DNA of 64,000 nt from Onthophagus taurus (GCF_036711975.1 NC_091966.1:42539501-42603500), one strand, 5' to 3'; counted from the stretch's first letter, positions 45,180-58,364 are shown. Notes: a model not told the origin generated them from the letters alone. Numbers and translations are program-made.

Positions 45180-46880
45180 GTTTCTATGCTAAATTTGATC
45201 GTGGGGTGTTGCAAGTTTTTCATGCTGCTAGATCACAAAGTTATTATCCACGAAATGAAACCATTGGTTTTTATGGACTCTTCTATAACGCTGTTTCTGC
45301 AAACATCTTAATTCATTTCATTCTTAATAACATTCTATATACTGTAATATGTAATATGACAAATAGTATTTCACTAGTCCTAAAATATACTTCCATAAAT
45401 TATAAATTGTTAATTAAACGTTGCTTAATTTAATGTTTATTAATATGTTTATGTTGACAAACAAAATGATCTAAAATGTAATAAAGAATAAAAAATGAAT
45501 GTGAGTGTAGGAAGAAAGAAACTGTTGAGGAGACGATGTGGGGCGGTGGTCCCTCAGGTCAGCGCGGCAGAGAGCCCTAATTACGGGGTCAAGTGCTGCG
45601 TGCCCGATCACGCCCCCAAAGTCTGTGAGAACCGACGCAGGTCCACTACAGTGTGCTTTACCGTCCTCGCCGTCGTCCTCTTCGATGTGGTGCCCCGAAG
45701 CCCAGGAAAAAAGAAAACCTCTTCGAACCGGCCGAGATTATCTCTCGAAAAACCGTGATTGACCGCTATTTATGCCAGCATTGTTTCTCGATTCGAAACG
45801 ATCGAAAAAGAAACCTGTTAACTTTTTTAAATATTAACACAAATTTCTTATACGTTATTATAATATGTTATTAACCGTTATTCTTGGAATCGAGAAAAAC
45901 TTGGAATGTATTATCTATGGGTTCTCGAGAACGAAGAAGAAGAAGAGGATCTGGATGTTGTGTGTAGTTTTACGAAGAAGAAGTAAGCACGTTCTTGAGT
46001 TCGGTTGCTGGTGCTGCTTCTTCAACGGCAGTTGAAACGTTTTAATACTACTCTGCCGGACATAAAATAGCAACCGCTCGCTTTGACAGCATCCCACGAC
46101 ATCTCTTCGTCTTTGTCCCGCAACCCGACCGTTACTATACCCATCAAGCAAGGTTGTTTGCGATTTACGCATCGTTGTCGTCTCGAAATATCGTCTCCGG
46201 CGACCGACGACGGCGGCGCCAACAATCGCCAAAAACGTTATTCGATAGTATTTCATTGACGTATTAATCGTCGCGCAATAATTGGTTTCGTATGTTTTCG
46301 CCGATAACAAATCATGTAATCACCTTAACCCTTTTAATGTATCAAAAAAAAGAAAATAATTGATGTAATTTAAAAATGTGTTGGAATATTTTTAGAGTTA
46401 ACTTGTTGTGCAATATTCTTTGTCCGCATAGATAAGTAACGTAACTGCCATCACCACAACCACATATTAAATTTCCTGATGAGATATTCGAGTACAATTT
46501 TCTCGAGGTGGTAATCATCATTACCACTAGCACCAGGTTGCTCTGTGTCTACAAGTGTACACAAGAGTGCACACGAGGAGTACGTAGATGGTGCGGCGTC
46601 TTCTATGGCATCTTCCTTATAGAAAGTAACTGCGACAAATTACGTTTGGTTATTGGGAGGTGTTTGTTTTCTTACCACAATATGTTTTTTTTTATTGTTA
46701 TTATAGGTTTTTTTAAGACACCAAACACTAATACTAATAACTCAGTATTTGAAAACAACGTTAATACACGTTACAAATAAAAACTCAATTACATTAAAAA
46801 ATTGTACTTCCAAATCTCCATACTTCCTAATATGTATTAATCATTAAAGTCCTAAACTCAAAGGTATTACATTGTATTGG
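45180..46880. other. No gene recognised; GC-rich patch 45490-45770
   Basis: The patch 45490-45770 is open in all three plus frames (74-87 codons) and CpG-rich. This suggests a 5' exon or promoter, but no frame resembles a known protein. 46022-46310 is similarly open on the minus strand. The remainder is AT-rich. Confidence 0.35.
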
Positions 46881-46888
46881 TCTGAAAC

Positions 46889-47240
46889 TTGGGACATCTC
46901 AAAAAAATATGGCTACAAACCTTAGAAATGGATACTTTTCGACGAATCTGCATAATATCTAGACTCCAACACATTACAAATAGTGCTAATAAAGAAATAA
47001 TGAATGAAAAATATAGCGATGGAATAGACAGAATAAAGAAAATAACGTTGGCATGTTGTGGGCATTTTTACAGAATGGCGAGGTGGCTAAAAAAGATTTG
47101 GCGGTGGATCCCACCTGGAAATATTAGAGGGGAAAGACCCCGGAGATCATGGGCAGAAGGCGTGAAGGAGGCACAGGATAAACAAAAATGGCTAGAAACG
47201 GCGCATGCTGTATTGAATTGCTATGATGATGATATATAGA
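46889..47240 (+). pseudogene. LINE C-terminal fragment (RTE/R4-like)
   Basis: The frame has LEMDTFRRICIISRLQHITN, CCGHFYRMARWLKKIWRWIP and PGNIRGERPRRSWAEGVKEA, the usual 3' end of insect endonuclease-RT LINEs (HVxRM...PPG.R.RGRPR..W). It is the flank into which the LINE at 47270 inserted. Confidence 0.75.
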
Positions 47241-47789
47241 AAGTAATGAAATTACTTACCAGCTTATAGGTATACAGAGCAATTAGCCTAACTTCATTTC
47301 TCCTCAAAGGGATGGAAAAGGTAATCGATCAATACCTTAGAAATGGAGTGCTTGTCACTAATTCACTCCACCCTAGCCAACATGCTTACCAGATAGCAAA
47401 ACCAACAATTACTGATCTCCATGCTTTGAGTAGCACTTTAGAGCTTTCATAGACATAGAGGGTGATTTTGATAACACCTATGAATCCATAGAGAAGGCTC
47501 TAAACGTAAAAGATATCCATCCATCGACAATCAAATGGTATATACCCATGTTGAAAAGTCGGCAGATCACAGCCAGTCTGGGAGGTGAGTCGTTGACTAT
47601 AAACGTGCTAAGAAGATGTCCCCAAGGGGAGTACTATCACCTCTATTATGGTACCTGGTAGTTGATGACTTGACGAACACCCTAATAAAAACCGGATTCA
47701 AGATTCAGGGGTATGCTGATGACCTAGTAATCGCAATCCGAGGTAAATACGATACAATCATAACTCAACTAATGCAGAAAGCCCTACTA

Positions 47790-48654
47790 TAGTAGAAACC
47801 ACGAGAGCTGACAGTGACAGATCGCTTAAAAATGGTATGAATCTTTGATTATATATAATATGGATTGAGCTAACTGAATATATCTACTAACAAAAATGTG
47901 GCTCAAAGTGAATAGACGCAGATGGAAAGCGATAATGTGAAAGTGTAACAAAGATAGACATAAAACGGTACTAAACAGACGGGCGCATGCGCACAAAAGT
48001 GTCAAACCTCTTCCATTTGACGTTTATCGTTTTGTTGTGTCACAGCCAGTCACACCGTTTCACATCACCTGTAAGTATTATAAATAATAAGGAAATTTTA
48101 TTTTATTTTATTTTTCTTTTTTCATTTATTAATTTTGTTTTAAATTTACCGCCAAAATTAACGCACGCCCATTATATGTCAGTACGCTTCTATGTCTATC
48201 TCGGTTCGATCACCTTGCGCAAGCTATCTCTCTCGTTGGCTCAATCCATATTATATATAATCAAAGGTATGAATCAAGATATGGACGTACGACTTAGATT
48301 ATTTCACCACATACATTTAAATGTTAGTAATGGAGGTTATATGTCAAGCGTTGTCAAAGATATTATTTAATGATTTTCCTTTCAAAGAAAACATTTTCGG
48401 CTTGTGAAAACACTAACAGATTCATGACAACGCTCACAAGACGTTTCGATTTGAGGTTATAATTATAAAGTGACATCTCTTAGAAGAACAGACGTACTTT
48501 TTTGACGTGGCCATTTGAATTGTACAGCAGGATAGCATTAAACTAATGCTATCTCTTTCCAACACACATTACTCTCTAGCGGTTTGTGAACTACGTATGG
48601 CATTTGTAAGAGCGGAAAATGATGATTTACTGCCAGCTCTCGTGGCGTCTACTA
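47790..48654. mobile_element. TAGTAGA...TCTACTA MITE, copy C, inserted in the LINE
   Basis: Ends TAGTAGAAACCACGAGAGCT and AGCTCTCGTGGCGTCTACTA flanked by TA. Removing it with one TA rejoins the LINE reading frame between QKALL and LTNTWC. Without its own insertion (47843-48266) it would be about 433 bp and collinear with copy B at 16.7 kb. Confidence 0.9.
47843..48266. mobile_element. 424-bp element nested in copy C, exact 8-bp duplication
   Basis: Perfect 28-bp inverted ends beginning CTTTGATTATATATAATATG. GTATGAAT stands on both sides (47835-47842 and 48267-48274), while the empty copy B has a single GCATGAAT at the matching place. An 8-bp target is typical of hAT-like transposition. Non-coding. 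Confidence 0.92.
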
Positions 48655-50399
48655 TACTCACCAATACTTGGTGTAGAACCAATGGGCTCAGCATCAATCC
48701 AAATAAAATCGAAACAGTTCCTTTCACTCGGAGAAGGAAGTTACAAATAAAAGCACTCTCCATTGAAAGCAGAACTATTAACCTCAAAACAGAAGTTAAA
48801 TACCTAGGGGTAATACTAGACAGTAAACTAAACTGGAACTTACACTTAGACAAGGCGAGGAAAAAGGCCATCATGCCAAACCAGATCTGCCGCAGGCTTC
48901 TAGGAAGGAACTACGGTCTCAAACCACGAATTGGGCTCACATATTAATAATCAGGCCCATGGTGTCGCCTACGCCTCATTGGTTTGGTGGCCAAAAACAA
49001 AACATAAGACAGTACAACAACAGCTGACACAAATCCAGCGGTTAGTATGTCTTAACATAATGGGTGCAATGAGATGAGTCCGACGGCTGCTTTGGAAGCC
49101 CTACTCGGTCTCACACCGCTCCATTTATATATACAAAAGGAGACAGCTTCAAGTGCCTTATCACTGAAAACAGTTTCTTCACTCAAGTTGATGCAGGGCA
49201 ACCTCAGAGGACACCTCGAAATCCTCAAGGACCTATGTCTAAATCACCCAATTGAAATTAAAACGAACCTTATACCGACAGAATACAATTTCAACCAGCC
49301 GTATAAGGTCATATTTAGAAGCAGGGATGATTAGGCGAAGGGAGGGCCTCAAGTAAAAAGAGGGCCCTAGCTTGGTACACCGATGCTACAAAGACAGTTA
49401 GATCCGGAGTAGGTATGGGCATCAGTGGACCAAACAGCCACATTAAACTGCCCCTTAGTTCTGACATAACAGTTTTCCAAGCAGAAGTTCTTGCTATAAA
49501 CTTCTGCACCGCTTTAAACCTACAGAAGGAACAGAAAGGTGCATCCATAAACATTTTCACAGACAGTCGGGCCGCTTTAAAGGGAATTCAGGCCTACACG
49601 TGTGACTCCGCACTGATTAGAGAGTGTACCACCAACCTGGAATAATTCGCTAGGGGCAATGATGTTACCTTATGGTGGGTTCCAGGTCACAGCAACATTG
49701 AGGGTAATGAGAAGGCGGGCAAGCTGGCCAAAGAGGCAGCGAACATGCCCTTCATTGGACCCCAACCTGGTTGTGGACTACAAAAAAGACACCTAAAACA
49801 AATAATCAATAGTTGGGAGGTCTCAAAGGTAGCCTTACGCTGGAAAGAACTTTCAGGTCACAGACAAGCGAAGAGTATGATAATTCCGTCGCAAAACAAA
49901 ACCAAAGAGGTTTTATGCCTCAGCAAAGGGGATCCACCTTTTCCATATTGGACAAGCTGATGATCAAACTTGTCGACTTTGCAACGACGAGTCAGAAACA
50001 GCTGAACATATACTGTGCAATTGCGTCGTCAGAGGCCGTCTAAGACACAACATTTTCAGTAAAACTCTCTTAACACCTACCGAGATAAAGGTTCAAGATC
50101 TCAGGGCAATACTAAGGTTCATCAAGGACCTAGATTTGCCCTAAACCTTTGTAAGGTTAAAGTTACAATAGATCTTATAAATCGCGGTAACGAGAGAGGC
50201 CGCTCCTCTCAGCTCGGCAGCAATAATAATAATACCAGCTTATAGAACCGGAAATTGAAATCAAAGAAAACAACGCGAATTCTAAAGCCGATTAACAATA
50301 ATGCTTATCTTTACTTCATGTATACATCTCAAATCATAAAGTTAATCCATTGTCTTAACACTGGCAATGTTACAAGGATCAAAGCGGGCGAACACATAA

Positions 50400-50830
50400 C
50401 CTGAAATATCGAAATATCAGGAGGAATCAGATACGGCTTCAGCTATCTTAAGCCCATTTCCTTTCAACCTTCTAATGGATGAGATTATACAACAGGTGGC
50501 ATAATTGGATCTGAGACACAGAATGAGCAGCAAAAGGATCAGTAAGAGACTAAGACTAGTACATCGAACAGGTCAATTCTTTCAGATATCTAGGAGTGGA
50601 CATCTACCGCAGTCATGATTCCGTTGGAGAAGTAAGAAATCAAGTAAATAAGGGTAGATGATAAAGAGTAGATGCTTACGAGACACAATTTGGTAAAGTA
50701 ATGCATGCGAACAGATAGCAAAGTAAGAATTTATAAAACCTGCATAAGACATTTGGGAACAGTGCGATGTACAGGATGTTTTATTGCCATGTGAAGAGAA
50801 TGGAGAATGGAACTACCGCATATAGGAGGA
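50400..50830 (+). pseudogene. LINE RT thumb fragment (RTE/R4-like)
   Basis: Disrupted frames give QFFQISRSGHLPQSX-like text in one frame and QVNSFRYLGVDIYRSHDSVG (near 50570-50630) in another, followed by EVRNQVNKG. This is the YLG block and thumb of insect endonuclease-RT LINEs. Many stops. Confidence 0.55.
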
Positions 50831-50839
50831 AAAATCATT

Positions 50840-53022
50840 CACCAAAAAGATGGCAGGAAAGCTGGCAGTCCATTTTTTCTGCTGCTGTAGCTTGCAAAAC
50901 AGTTTCGTTTTAGTATAATTTCATGTTGTGGTATGGACAAAACTTGTGATGTCTCTTCTTGTCCTACAATATCCTCTATTCTAGCAGACGATTGCTTGGG
51001 AAGATATCAAAACTGTGTACGCTGTTAACAAAGATGGTCATCTGTTAAGGTCATAGTCGGAATTTGTAGAAATTGTATTCTGGTTTCGGTCATAGTAGGA
51101 TTATTGAACTATATTATTAATCTTCGCGTATTTTTTGCATAGAAACAAATGAAAAGTTGTTGTAGCTTACCAGTATTTACATTAATGTTGTTATCGTGAT
51201 GTGGACTTGAGATTATTAATAATATATAACAAATATATCCAAAAGATAGCTCGCATTTTTAAACGAATAAGAAAATTTATTGTTGCATAAACAGGTTTCA
51301 GATCAATCAAACTTAACTACACCTTTACAATGCTATGGGTTTCCGCTATTTACATCGAGAGTGTTACAGAATCGCATTATACTCCCGGCGAAGAATAAGA
51401 TTGATTCCAGAAACCTATCAAGTGGTTTGATCAAAAAGCAAACTTAAATAATAATTTTACACTTCACGGGTTACGCACACAATTCCTTTTCCAATTTATA
51501 CGGAGCATCACGTCCATTGTATTCCTGTCGCCAGCGTTGCCTATTCTTGAGAGTACCAAAGATGTTTTTGCTACAAATCTAACTCAAAATGCTAACAAGG
51601 AAGTTGTAAAAATGATACTTTTGGGGTTTATAATTTTTCATTAATAAATTTTATCCAACCAATTAATCCTCTCCCCATTCTTGGTACCGTGACAAACGTT
51701 AATCTCTTCCATTCGATCTGATACGGAGAGAGCGGCTGCTTTTCAATCTTCCTTGGTAATCTGATACGACAGCCACCGTCGAAGAGTTCCAAAGACCGTC
51801 TGGAACTAGATTCCGGATTGCCGAAGACTTCTATCTACATACCAAAGATTTATCACTATATACTCTCCACCGCTTGACAGCACTTTTATTATAATTTTTT
51901 TTTTCAAAAGCACTTCCTGCTTAACTCGAAAGAATCTCTAAAAAAATCAATAATAACAGACTTAACAGAAATAATTAAAATAATAATTTTATTGGATAGT
52001 AATTACATAAACGTTTCTGCGGTTTTGACATCGATGAGTCAGCAGAAAATTTACATTCTAAGGTACTATAATTTTCCATTAACTCAACTATTCAGAAGAA
52101 GCAAACGGGGATATAACGATTAAGTAAAATACAGTTTTTGTACGTTAATTAACCAGAAAATAATGTATAAAGCTTTTGAAAGGAAGCAAAGAAACCTCGC
52201 CTTTTTGTCCAATTTATTTAATTTTTAGAAGAAATAATTCGATGTAAGCATGATGCCGCATTAATACATCGAAGATTCATCTGAAAGATCAATAAAAATG
52301 TTAATGTTATTTATCAAGGCTTTATATTAACGATTGAAGAAGAACGAAGCCTTCGACTCAGTTCCTGAAATGCAAAAGAAATGAGATTCTTGTTTTTATG
52401 ATCGTCGTTCCCATCAATGGTAGCCAATGCCATTTTCATATTTCACATAAAAAATATTTTCGACCGTTATGTTTCGTAGAGAAAACTTTCATTTAATTCT
52501 TTTTTTTAAATTTAATATACAGGGTGTTTTCATGGTAATTTGAATACAACTCTGTATGTTTATTATTTATTAGTTTGCAGGTTATACAGTGAATTTTACT
52601 TAAAATGCAATATACAAAAATATATTTCCATAGAAATTTTTTTAGGGAAATTTTATGTGGGAGAAAGTAAGTAGGTACTTACTTTCTCCCACATAAAATG
52701 CAACATGTCTGAATGTTTCTAGTTATTTAATGTTAGTTATAATGATAATGTTTATTAATCGGATAAGATACATGTAATATTAAAAAAAATAACAATCAAA
52801 TTATAACAAGCCAATTCCGATTAAAGAGGGTCATGTCAAGTCGACCAAGTGACCAAAGCCTCTTTGTGGCACTGTTTTTCAATGACCCTCAGCAAAATAA
52901 TAAGACAAAAATTGAAAAAAAAAATAATTGAAATGAAATCAAGCCGATTATAAGCGCAAAAAGATTTTTAACAAACTTAAAACTTAAAATATATAATAAG
53001 AAGCATACTTACATACAACAAG

Positions 53023-53025
<3 letters not shown>
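50840..53025. other. Intergenic, no gene recognised
   Basis: AT-rich. The only notable structures are an ATACAGGGTGTTTTC end near 52517, a perfect palindrome at 52650-52699, a single degenerate hairpin-family arm near 52705-52760, and a (TA)n run from 53025 to 53066. Confidence 0.55.
52650..52699. repeat. Perfect 24-bp-arm palindrome
   Basis: ATTTTATGTGGGAGAAAGTA plus AGTA pairs exactly with its reverse complement across a two-base GG centre. No mismatch. Purpose unknown. Confidence 0.85.
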
Positions 53026-53066
<41 letters not shown>

Positions 53067-53069
<3 letters not shown>

Positions 53070-55278
53070 GGTGTCCCGTTAAGCGTACGGAGCGGCTGTA
53101 TCTCAACAACGGTAAGGCCTAGAGGTTTGGGAAAAAAATCTTTATAAGCAAAGTGGGCAAGAGAAATAGCTAGAAATTATTTTGAAGTTCGTAATTCGAC
53201 CGCTAGGGGGCGTAACTGCCATAGAGAAACATAAAATTCCCGCTATCTCAGAAAGTTAGACGATGAGCTATAACGTTGACAACATCATTTAGTAGCTTGG
53301 ATAATACCGCATCGCTTTTGTTTTGCGATATTTCTCATATCTGTCATAATAAGGGAGGGGGAGGCCAATGCGTTTTCAAATGTTTACATTTTAATATCTC
53401 CTGGACCATTCAACCGATTTGAATATTTTTGGTCTTGTTTGAAAGAGCATTTTATGCTCTTTTAAAAGATATTTTCAGTAAGACCGCTTGGTTTAAAACA
53501 AATAAGCTAGAGGGCGTAATCTGCAGCGGTTACATATTTTTGTGATTTTTGAAAAAAAGTTGAATGGAACGGTACTATTTACTTCACAGACCGTTAATCA
53601 CCATAAAATTTGCTAAATATTAGTGAAATCCGCATCTCGATATCTCCATCCATTCTCGAATTATAAAAGAAAATGTTAAAAATTCGTATATCTTAATCGG
53701 ATCAAGTTACCTTAGGAAACAAATAAGAGATAACAAAAATTTTATTATCTAGAACCTTCCTTCACACTTTATCTAAGCTTAGAACTGCTTCAGAACTACT
53801 TTTGAGGCGTGTTGAAAAGCCAACGGACCAATGAAACATCAACAATGATAATAAAACAAAATAAACCAAAACACTTAGAATAACTTAAATTTTTGGCAAA
53901 AATAACTCACTAATAAGTGAAATGCCTTCCATAAACCTCGATGCATTGATTTAATCTAGTTTCGACGAAAAAAAAGCGCTGCTTAAGTCTCGGCCGTGGA
54001 CACGTTTTTACTGGTATTTATTGTTTTGTCATATTTTCCCTGGTTATTGGTTTTTCTTGAAAAGTCAGGTCGTTTAGTCTACCCAATAGATAAAGGGGTG
54101 AAAGCAATGTGGGTTTTTCTCGAAACAGGAATGCATATTATGCAAGTTTACATCAGCTTGTGGACAGATGCTTCATGCATCCATAGCATTTGTGATAAAA
54201 GGTTTGGATTTGCCCAAATCATATTTAAAAGTCAATGGTAATAGTTCAGTCTGTTATCATAATCGGTATCTGTTAAGGCCTGATGTAAAACAACGTGGTG
54301 GAGATATTATTCTCTTGAGAACTCTTGTGGACAATTGTTTTCGGAGTTCCCAGATTATGTGGGATCACATTGCGCACCAATCTGATTTACGAATTCATAG
54401 AGATGTCTGAATGGGCTACACGTTGCCAGTTTTCCGTAATCGCTAAGTCAATCTTAAAAACACTTCTAGAGAAAAATGTCTTTCTTTGTCGTAATTGCAT
54501 TGCACATTTTTGCCATGCAGTTGCATCGTATTCGAAACATTGAAAATAAATCATCATACGCTCTATCATACGCTTCTGCGTTAGTAAATGACATGTTTAC
54601 AGTTACCATGGTAACGTGATTTGCTTTTCTCGATGAGTAACTGAATCCGATTGATGGCACTCGAGTTCTTAACATTTTCTTCTATAACTCGAGAACGGGT
54701 GGCGATATCGAGATGCGGTTTTCACTAAAATTTAGCAAATTTTAAGGTGACTAAGGATCTGTGAACTAAATAGTATCGTTCCATTTAACTTTTCTTCAAA
54801 AATCACAAAAATATGTAATCGCTGCAGATAACGTCCTTTAGCTCATTTGTTTTAAAGCAGACGACCTTACTGAAAATATCTTTAAAAAGAGCATAAAATG
54901 CTCTTTCAAACAACACCGAAAACATTCAAATCGGTTGAATGGTCTAGGAGATATTAAAATGTAAACATATGAAAACGCATTGGCCTCCCCCTCCCTTATT
55001 ATGACAGATATGAGAAATATCGCAAAACAAAAGCGATGCGGTATTATCCAAGCTATTAAATGATGTCAAAGTTATAGCTCATCGTCTAAGTTTCTGAGAT
55101 AGCGGCAACTTTATGTTTCTCAATGGTAGTTACGCCCCCTAGTGGTCGAATTACGAACTTCAAAATAATTTCCAGCTATTTCTCTTGGTCACTTTGCTTA
55201 TAAGGATTTTTTTCCCAAACCTCTTGGCCTTACCGTTCTAGAGATACAGCCGCTCAGTACGCTTAACGGGACACCCTG
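53067..55278. mobile_element. 2.2-kb fold-back element, DUF4817 derivative
   Basis: Inserted in a (TA)n run. Ends CAGGGTGTCCCGTTAAGCGT and its inverse; arms of about 600 bp (53067-53690 and 54690-55278) are highly similar. The minus-strand centre keeps a DUF4817-like start, VNMSFTNAEAYDRAY (near 54560-54600). Further on it keeps a block like RLNQCIEVYGRHF (near 53925-53960), the usual last residues of these transposases. The catalytic core between them is gone. Other frames in the centre are chance. Confidence 0.82.
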
Positions 55279-55284
55279 TATATA

Positions 55285-56600
55285 TATATTGTAATAATAT
55301 TGGGTTCCACTCATAATTTTATTAATTAATTAATAAACAATAGTTTTGTTATAAGAAATAATTACAATAAAGAGGAAATAATGACATTCCGTAGAAAAAT
55401 CCTTGTAAATCGAGAGCCTAGAGAGTTTATTAGTACTTCTTCAAATCGTTCAAATTAATATTATAATTAAAATAAAAAGAACAACTCACGTATTGATATC
55501 AAAGTTGATATACCGAGGATAGTTAAAGCTGATCGTTGAAAAATTTCATAAAAGTTTGTTATAGTTCTCATTAATTTCGTCGTTATTTGTAAAAATGTTT
55601 TAATCAATGATAAATCCGTTCGTTTTTCCGTCGTAGATTAAGAAATATTCTTGTATTTAGTTAAAAAAAAAAGAGTCCACAAAAACGAAACATAACCTCC
55701 AAATCCAAAGTATTCAATTTATGGGTGATTACAGCCAAAAAACTTCTTGAAATACCTAAAAACATAAAGCTTATAATGAATTACATCAGATTCAAGTGAT
55801 TTTAATCAGTTTAAAACCGAAATGTTGAAAATTAAAAATGTGAAGATTTTGAAAGAAACGGAATATAAATTTTGGAATTAAAGAAGAATTAATGTGAAAA
55901 ATTGTGTCAAAGGGGAATGAAATAATTCAGAGTATGTAGACATTGAAGGATTTCAATAAATATAGTTTATTTAAAAAGTAATTTTTAAAAATTTGGAAGA
56001 AAAACCAAATGTCAATAAGAGATGGCGCTCAGAAATACAAATTTTTTACACTTTTTCTCGTGGTATCAAAGAGGGTGATGGACAAAAAAGAGAAGTTTTT
56101 GTCGATTTTTGCCGAAAAAAGGGTGAAAAATGAATAACGAGGACGCGAAAATTCGCTTCCTGATCATCATTGAGTAAACATCTATTTCGAAACGTTCGGA
56201 AATCCTACGAAGATAAATTTCTGAAGAAAAAACATAACCAAAGAAATTCACAATTGAGGGAGAAGAAAAGAAGCTAAAATTAATTAAGAAGAGTACGATA
56301 ACCAACCTGGGAAAGAAGACATCGGAATAGTTTTTTCCGGAAAGCCACCAAGGGGGTACCAGCACATTCCACCAAGGGGGAAAAAGCAGCAGTTCAAACC
56401 AGGGAGGAATCAAGATTTCAATCAATTCCACCAACATCCGTAAAACCAAAGAAGTTAAGATTTTTTTTTTATTTTCGATATACCAGTTCTAAAAAAATAG
56501 CTCACTTACTTGGTGTGTAATCCAGAGCGAATCAAAATCAATTATTTCAGATCACTTTGATTATTTCAATTATCAGAATCAATTTATTTAAGAAGTTTTA
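55285..56600. other. No gene recognised; PPRG-rich short frame near 56290-56442
   Basis: A plus-strand frame (about 56290-56442, ending TAA) contains GKPPRGYQHIPPRGKKQQF and ends FNQFHQHP. It follows an AG but lacks a pyrimidine tract, so a terminal exon is only a possibility. The minus strand is also open (56066-56449). The remainder is AT-rich. Confidence 0.3.
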
Positions 56601-56626
56601 GAGCTGAAAGTTATAGATTATCTTAA

Positions 56627-58310
56627 ATGTTTTTTTTTTTTTTTTATTTTATTTAATTAAAGTATTTTTATTCATTTTCGAAAGACGAATACAAAATAAA
56701 CAAAGAAGAAGAATGCTCAGAATGCAACTTGCCGCGCTCACTTAAATAAATCCCAGAAAGGCTCTTGAAGGAATTAGGTAGCTAATTGTATAAATTAGGC
56801 ATACAATACGTAAAGCTGCGTTTGAAAATTTCGAAGCTAATTTCTAAGGTGCCTAATATGAATATTATGAATATCTGTGCGAAATCTAATTTTATCATAA
56901 AGGTAAGGCGGATTTTTGTATAAGATAATTTTGTAGTAGAGACACAAGCAGTGAAGCGACATGCTCAGCCAATCAGCCCATGCCAGCGTATGTGATATAC
57001 CCCTTCTACGGATACCATATATAAATCGCAGACAAGAGTTTTGTAACTTTTGAATTTTAGCAGTGTGAACGTTGTCAAGGAGTGATATATTACGTCACCG
57101 TAATTGAAGCTGGACAACACCAAGGCATCACACAGATGCGTTTTAAGGTTCATAATCGATGACTTACTAGAATTAATCCGTAGACAAAGATTGCCAGCAA
57201 ATTCTTCGACCTTAACTAAGTCATGATTAATTTTGCTTGCAGCATCTTCCATATCACATGGTTTAAAAGAGTAGAGCAGTTGAGTATCATCAGCATAAAA
57301 GTATGGCATACAGTGATCCAAAATATTAGCGAACCCAATTGTAGATATCACATATAACAGAGAACCCAACATAGAGGCCTGTGGGACACCCAATATGACA
57401 TCTGCACTATTGGATGTACCACCATTAAGTTTAATCAACTGCTTTCATCCAGACAAATAACTTTGTGCTAAACGAATGGAACCTAAAGATAAACCTATAT
57501 AATGGAACGCAGCCATTAGAGTATCATGATGTATTCTATCAAAAGCCTTAGAAAAATCCAAAAGTGTTAATTTTCATCTGTCACACCCAGAAGCGCAGTA
57601 GCGCTACTAAATCCCGGACAAAAGCCAGAGTGGCAACTGGGCAATTATAGCCATCAAGATGGCAGCGAAGTCTGACCGCCATGACCCTCTCACAAACCTT
57701 AGATAATATAGGCAATATATTAATTGGCCTCAAGTCTCAGGGATCTTCCACATATCAGGGAACACAGAACATTCAATGGTATAGTTAATTATATGGCACA
57801 AGAAGGGCAAAATTGCAGGACAACATAATAAAAGCATTTTAACACTTATGCCATCCATACCAACAGAGTTTGATTTGATTCCACAAAGAATATTGAAAAT
57901 TTCAGTTTCATTTGTAAGAGAAAATGTTAGCTTTTCAGTGACTTGTGGAAGTATGTTATTCCAATAAAAGTCAATCAACTCAGAGTTTCCCGTTGAATTA
58001 GTTTGAGTGCTGAAAAGGAAATTATTAATAGTATCAGCATCAAAATCAGTATCAGTCAATACTTGAGTCTTATTTTTGACAACACCCAATTTCCTAAAAC
58101 TCATCCAAAGATCACGAGATGATCGCTCCTGAAACAATGTGTTTAAGAACGCCCGTTTTTCTCTCAGAATGGCCGAGTTAGTGTAATTGCGTAGTTGTTT
58201 ATAATACTGGCAGTGAATGGGACACCTGTTCTGGCGAAAACTACTATAAGCCTGATCACGAAATCTCATAAGGAGCTTGATGTTATCAGTCACTCAAGGG
58301 CAATAATTTT
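56627..58310 (-). pseudogene. Jockey/CR1-like LINE with poly(A) end
   Basis: On the minus strand, the linker and RT start (57730-58293) show REKRAFLNTLFQERSSRDLW, GIKSNSVGMDGISVKMLLLC and IINYTIECSVFPDMWKIPET. After a stop comes LLDFSKAFDRIHHDTLM (near 57520), then GVPQASMLGSLLYVI and PYFYADDTQLLYSF (57290-57400) and LRINSSKSSIM. The 3' end carries DKIRFRTDIHNI-like codons and finishes in a T run at 56627-56645, the poly(A) tail of a minus-strand insertion. Several frameshifts; inactive. Confidence 0.88.
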
Positions 58311-58364
58311 TACGGATGGAAACACTACGCAAGGGCTCACCTTATCATTAATGTACTGAAATTG

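Larger units (their letters stand above)
47270..50232 (+). mobile_element. RNase H-bearing LINE (R1/LOA/I group), 5'-truncated
   Basis: Flanked by the identical 13-mer TACCAGCTTATAG (47257-47269 and 50233-50245) and ending in (AAT)n, so this is one insertion truncated at its 5' end within the RT. RT motifs: ISLTSFLLKGMEKVIDQYL, GYADDLVIAIRG (near 47715), and after the nested element NGLSINPNKIE, EVKYLGVILDSKLNWN. RNase H (49370-49750): WYTDATKTVRSGVGMG, QAEVLAINFC, IFTDSRAALKGI, WWVPGHSNIEGNEKAG. A C-terminal CRLCNDESETAEHILCNC knuckle follows (49980-50030). Several frameshifts and stops make it inactive. RNase H places it in the R1/LOA/I group. Confidence 0.9.

Noticed and set aside
53996-54241. 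81-codon hydrophobic plus-strand frame as a membrane protein
   Set aside because: It lies in the centre of a fold-back element, antisense to transposase relics, and has no family match.
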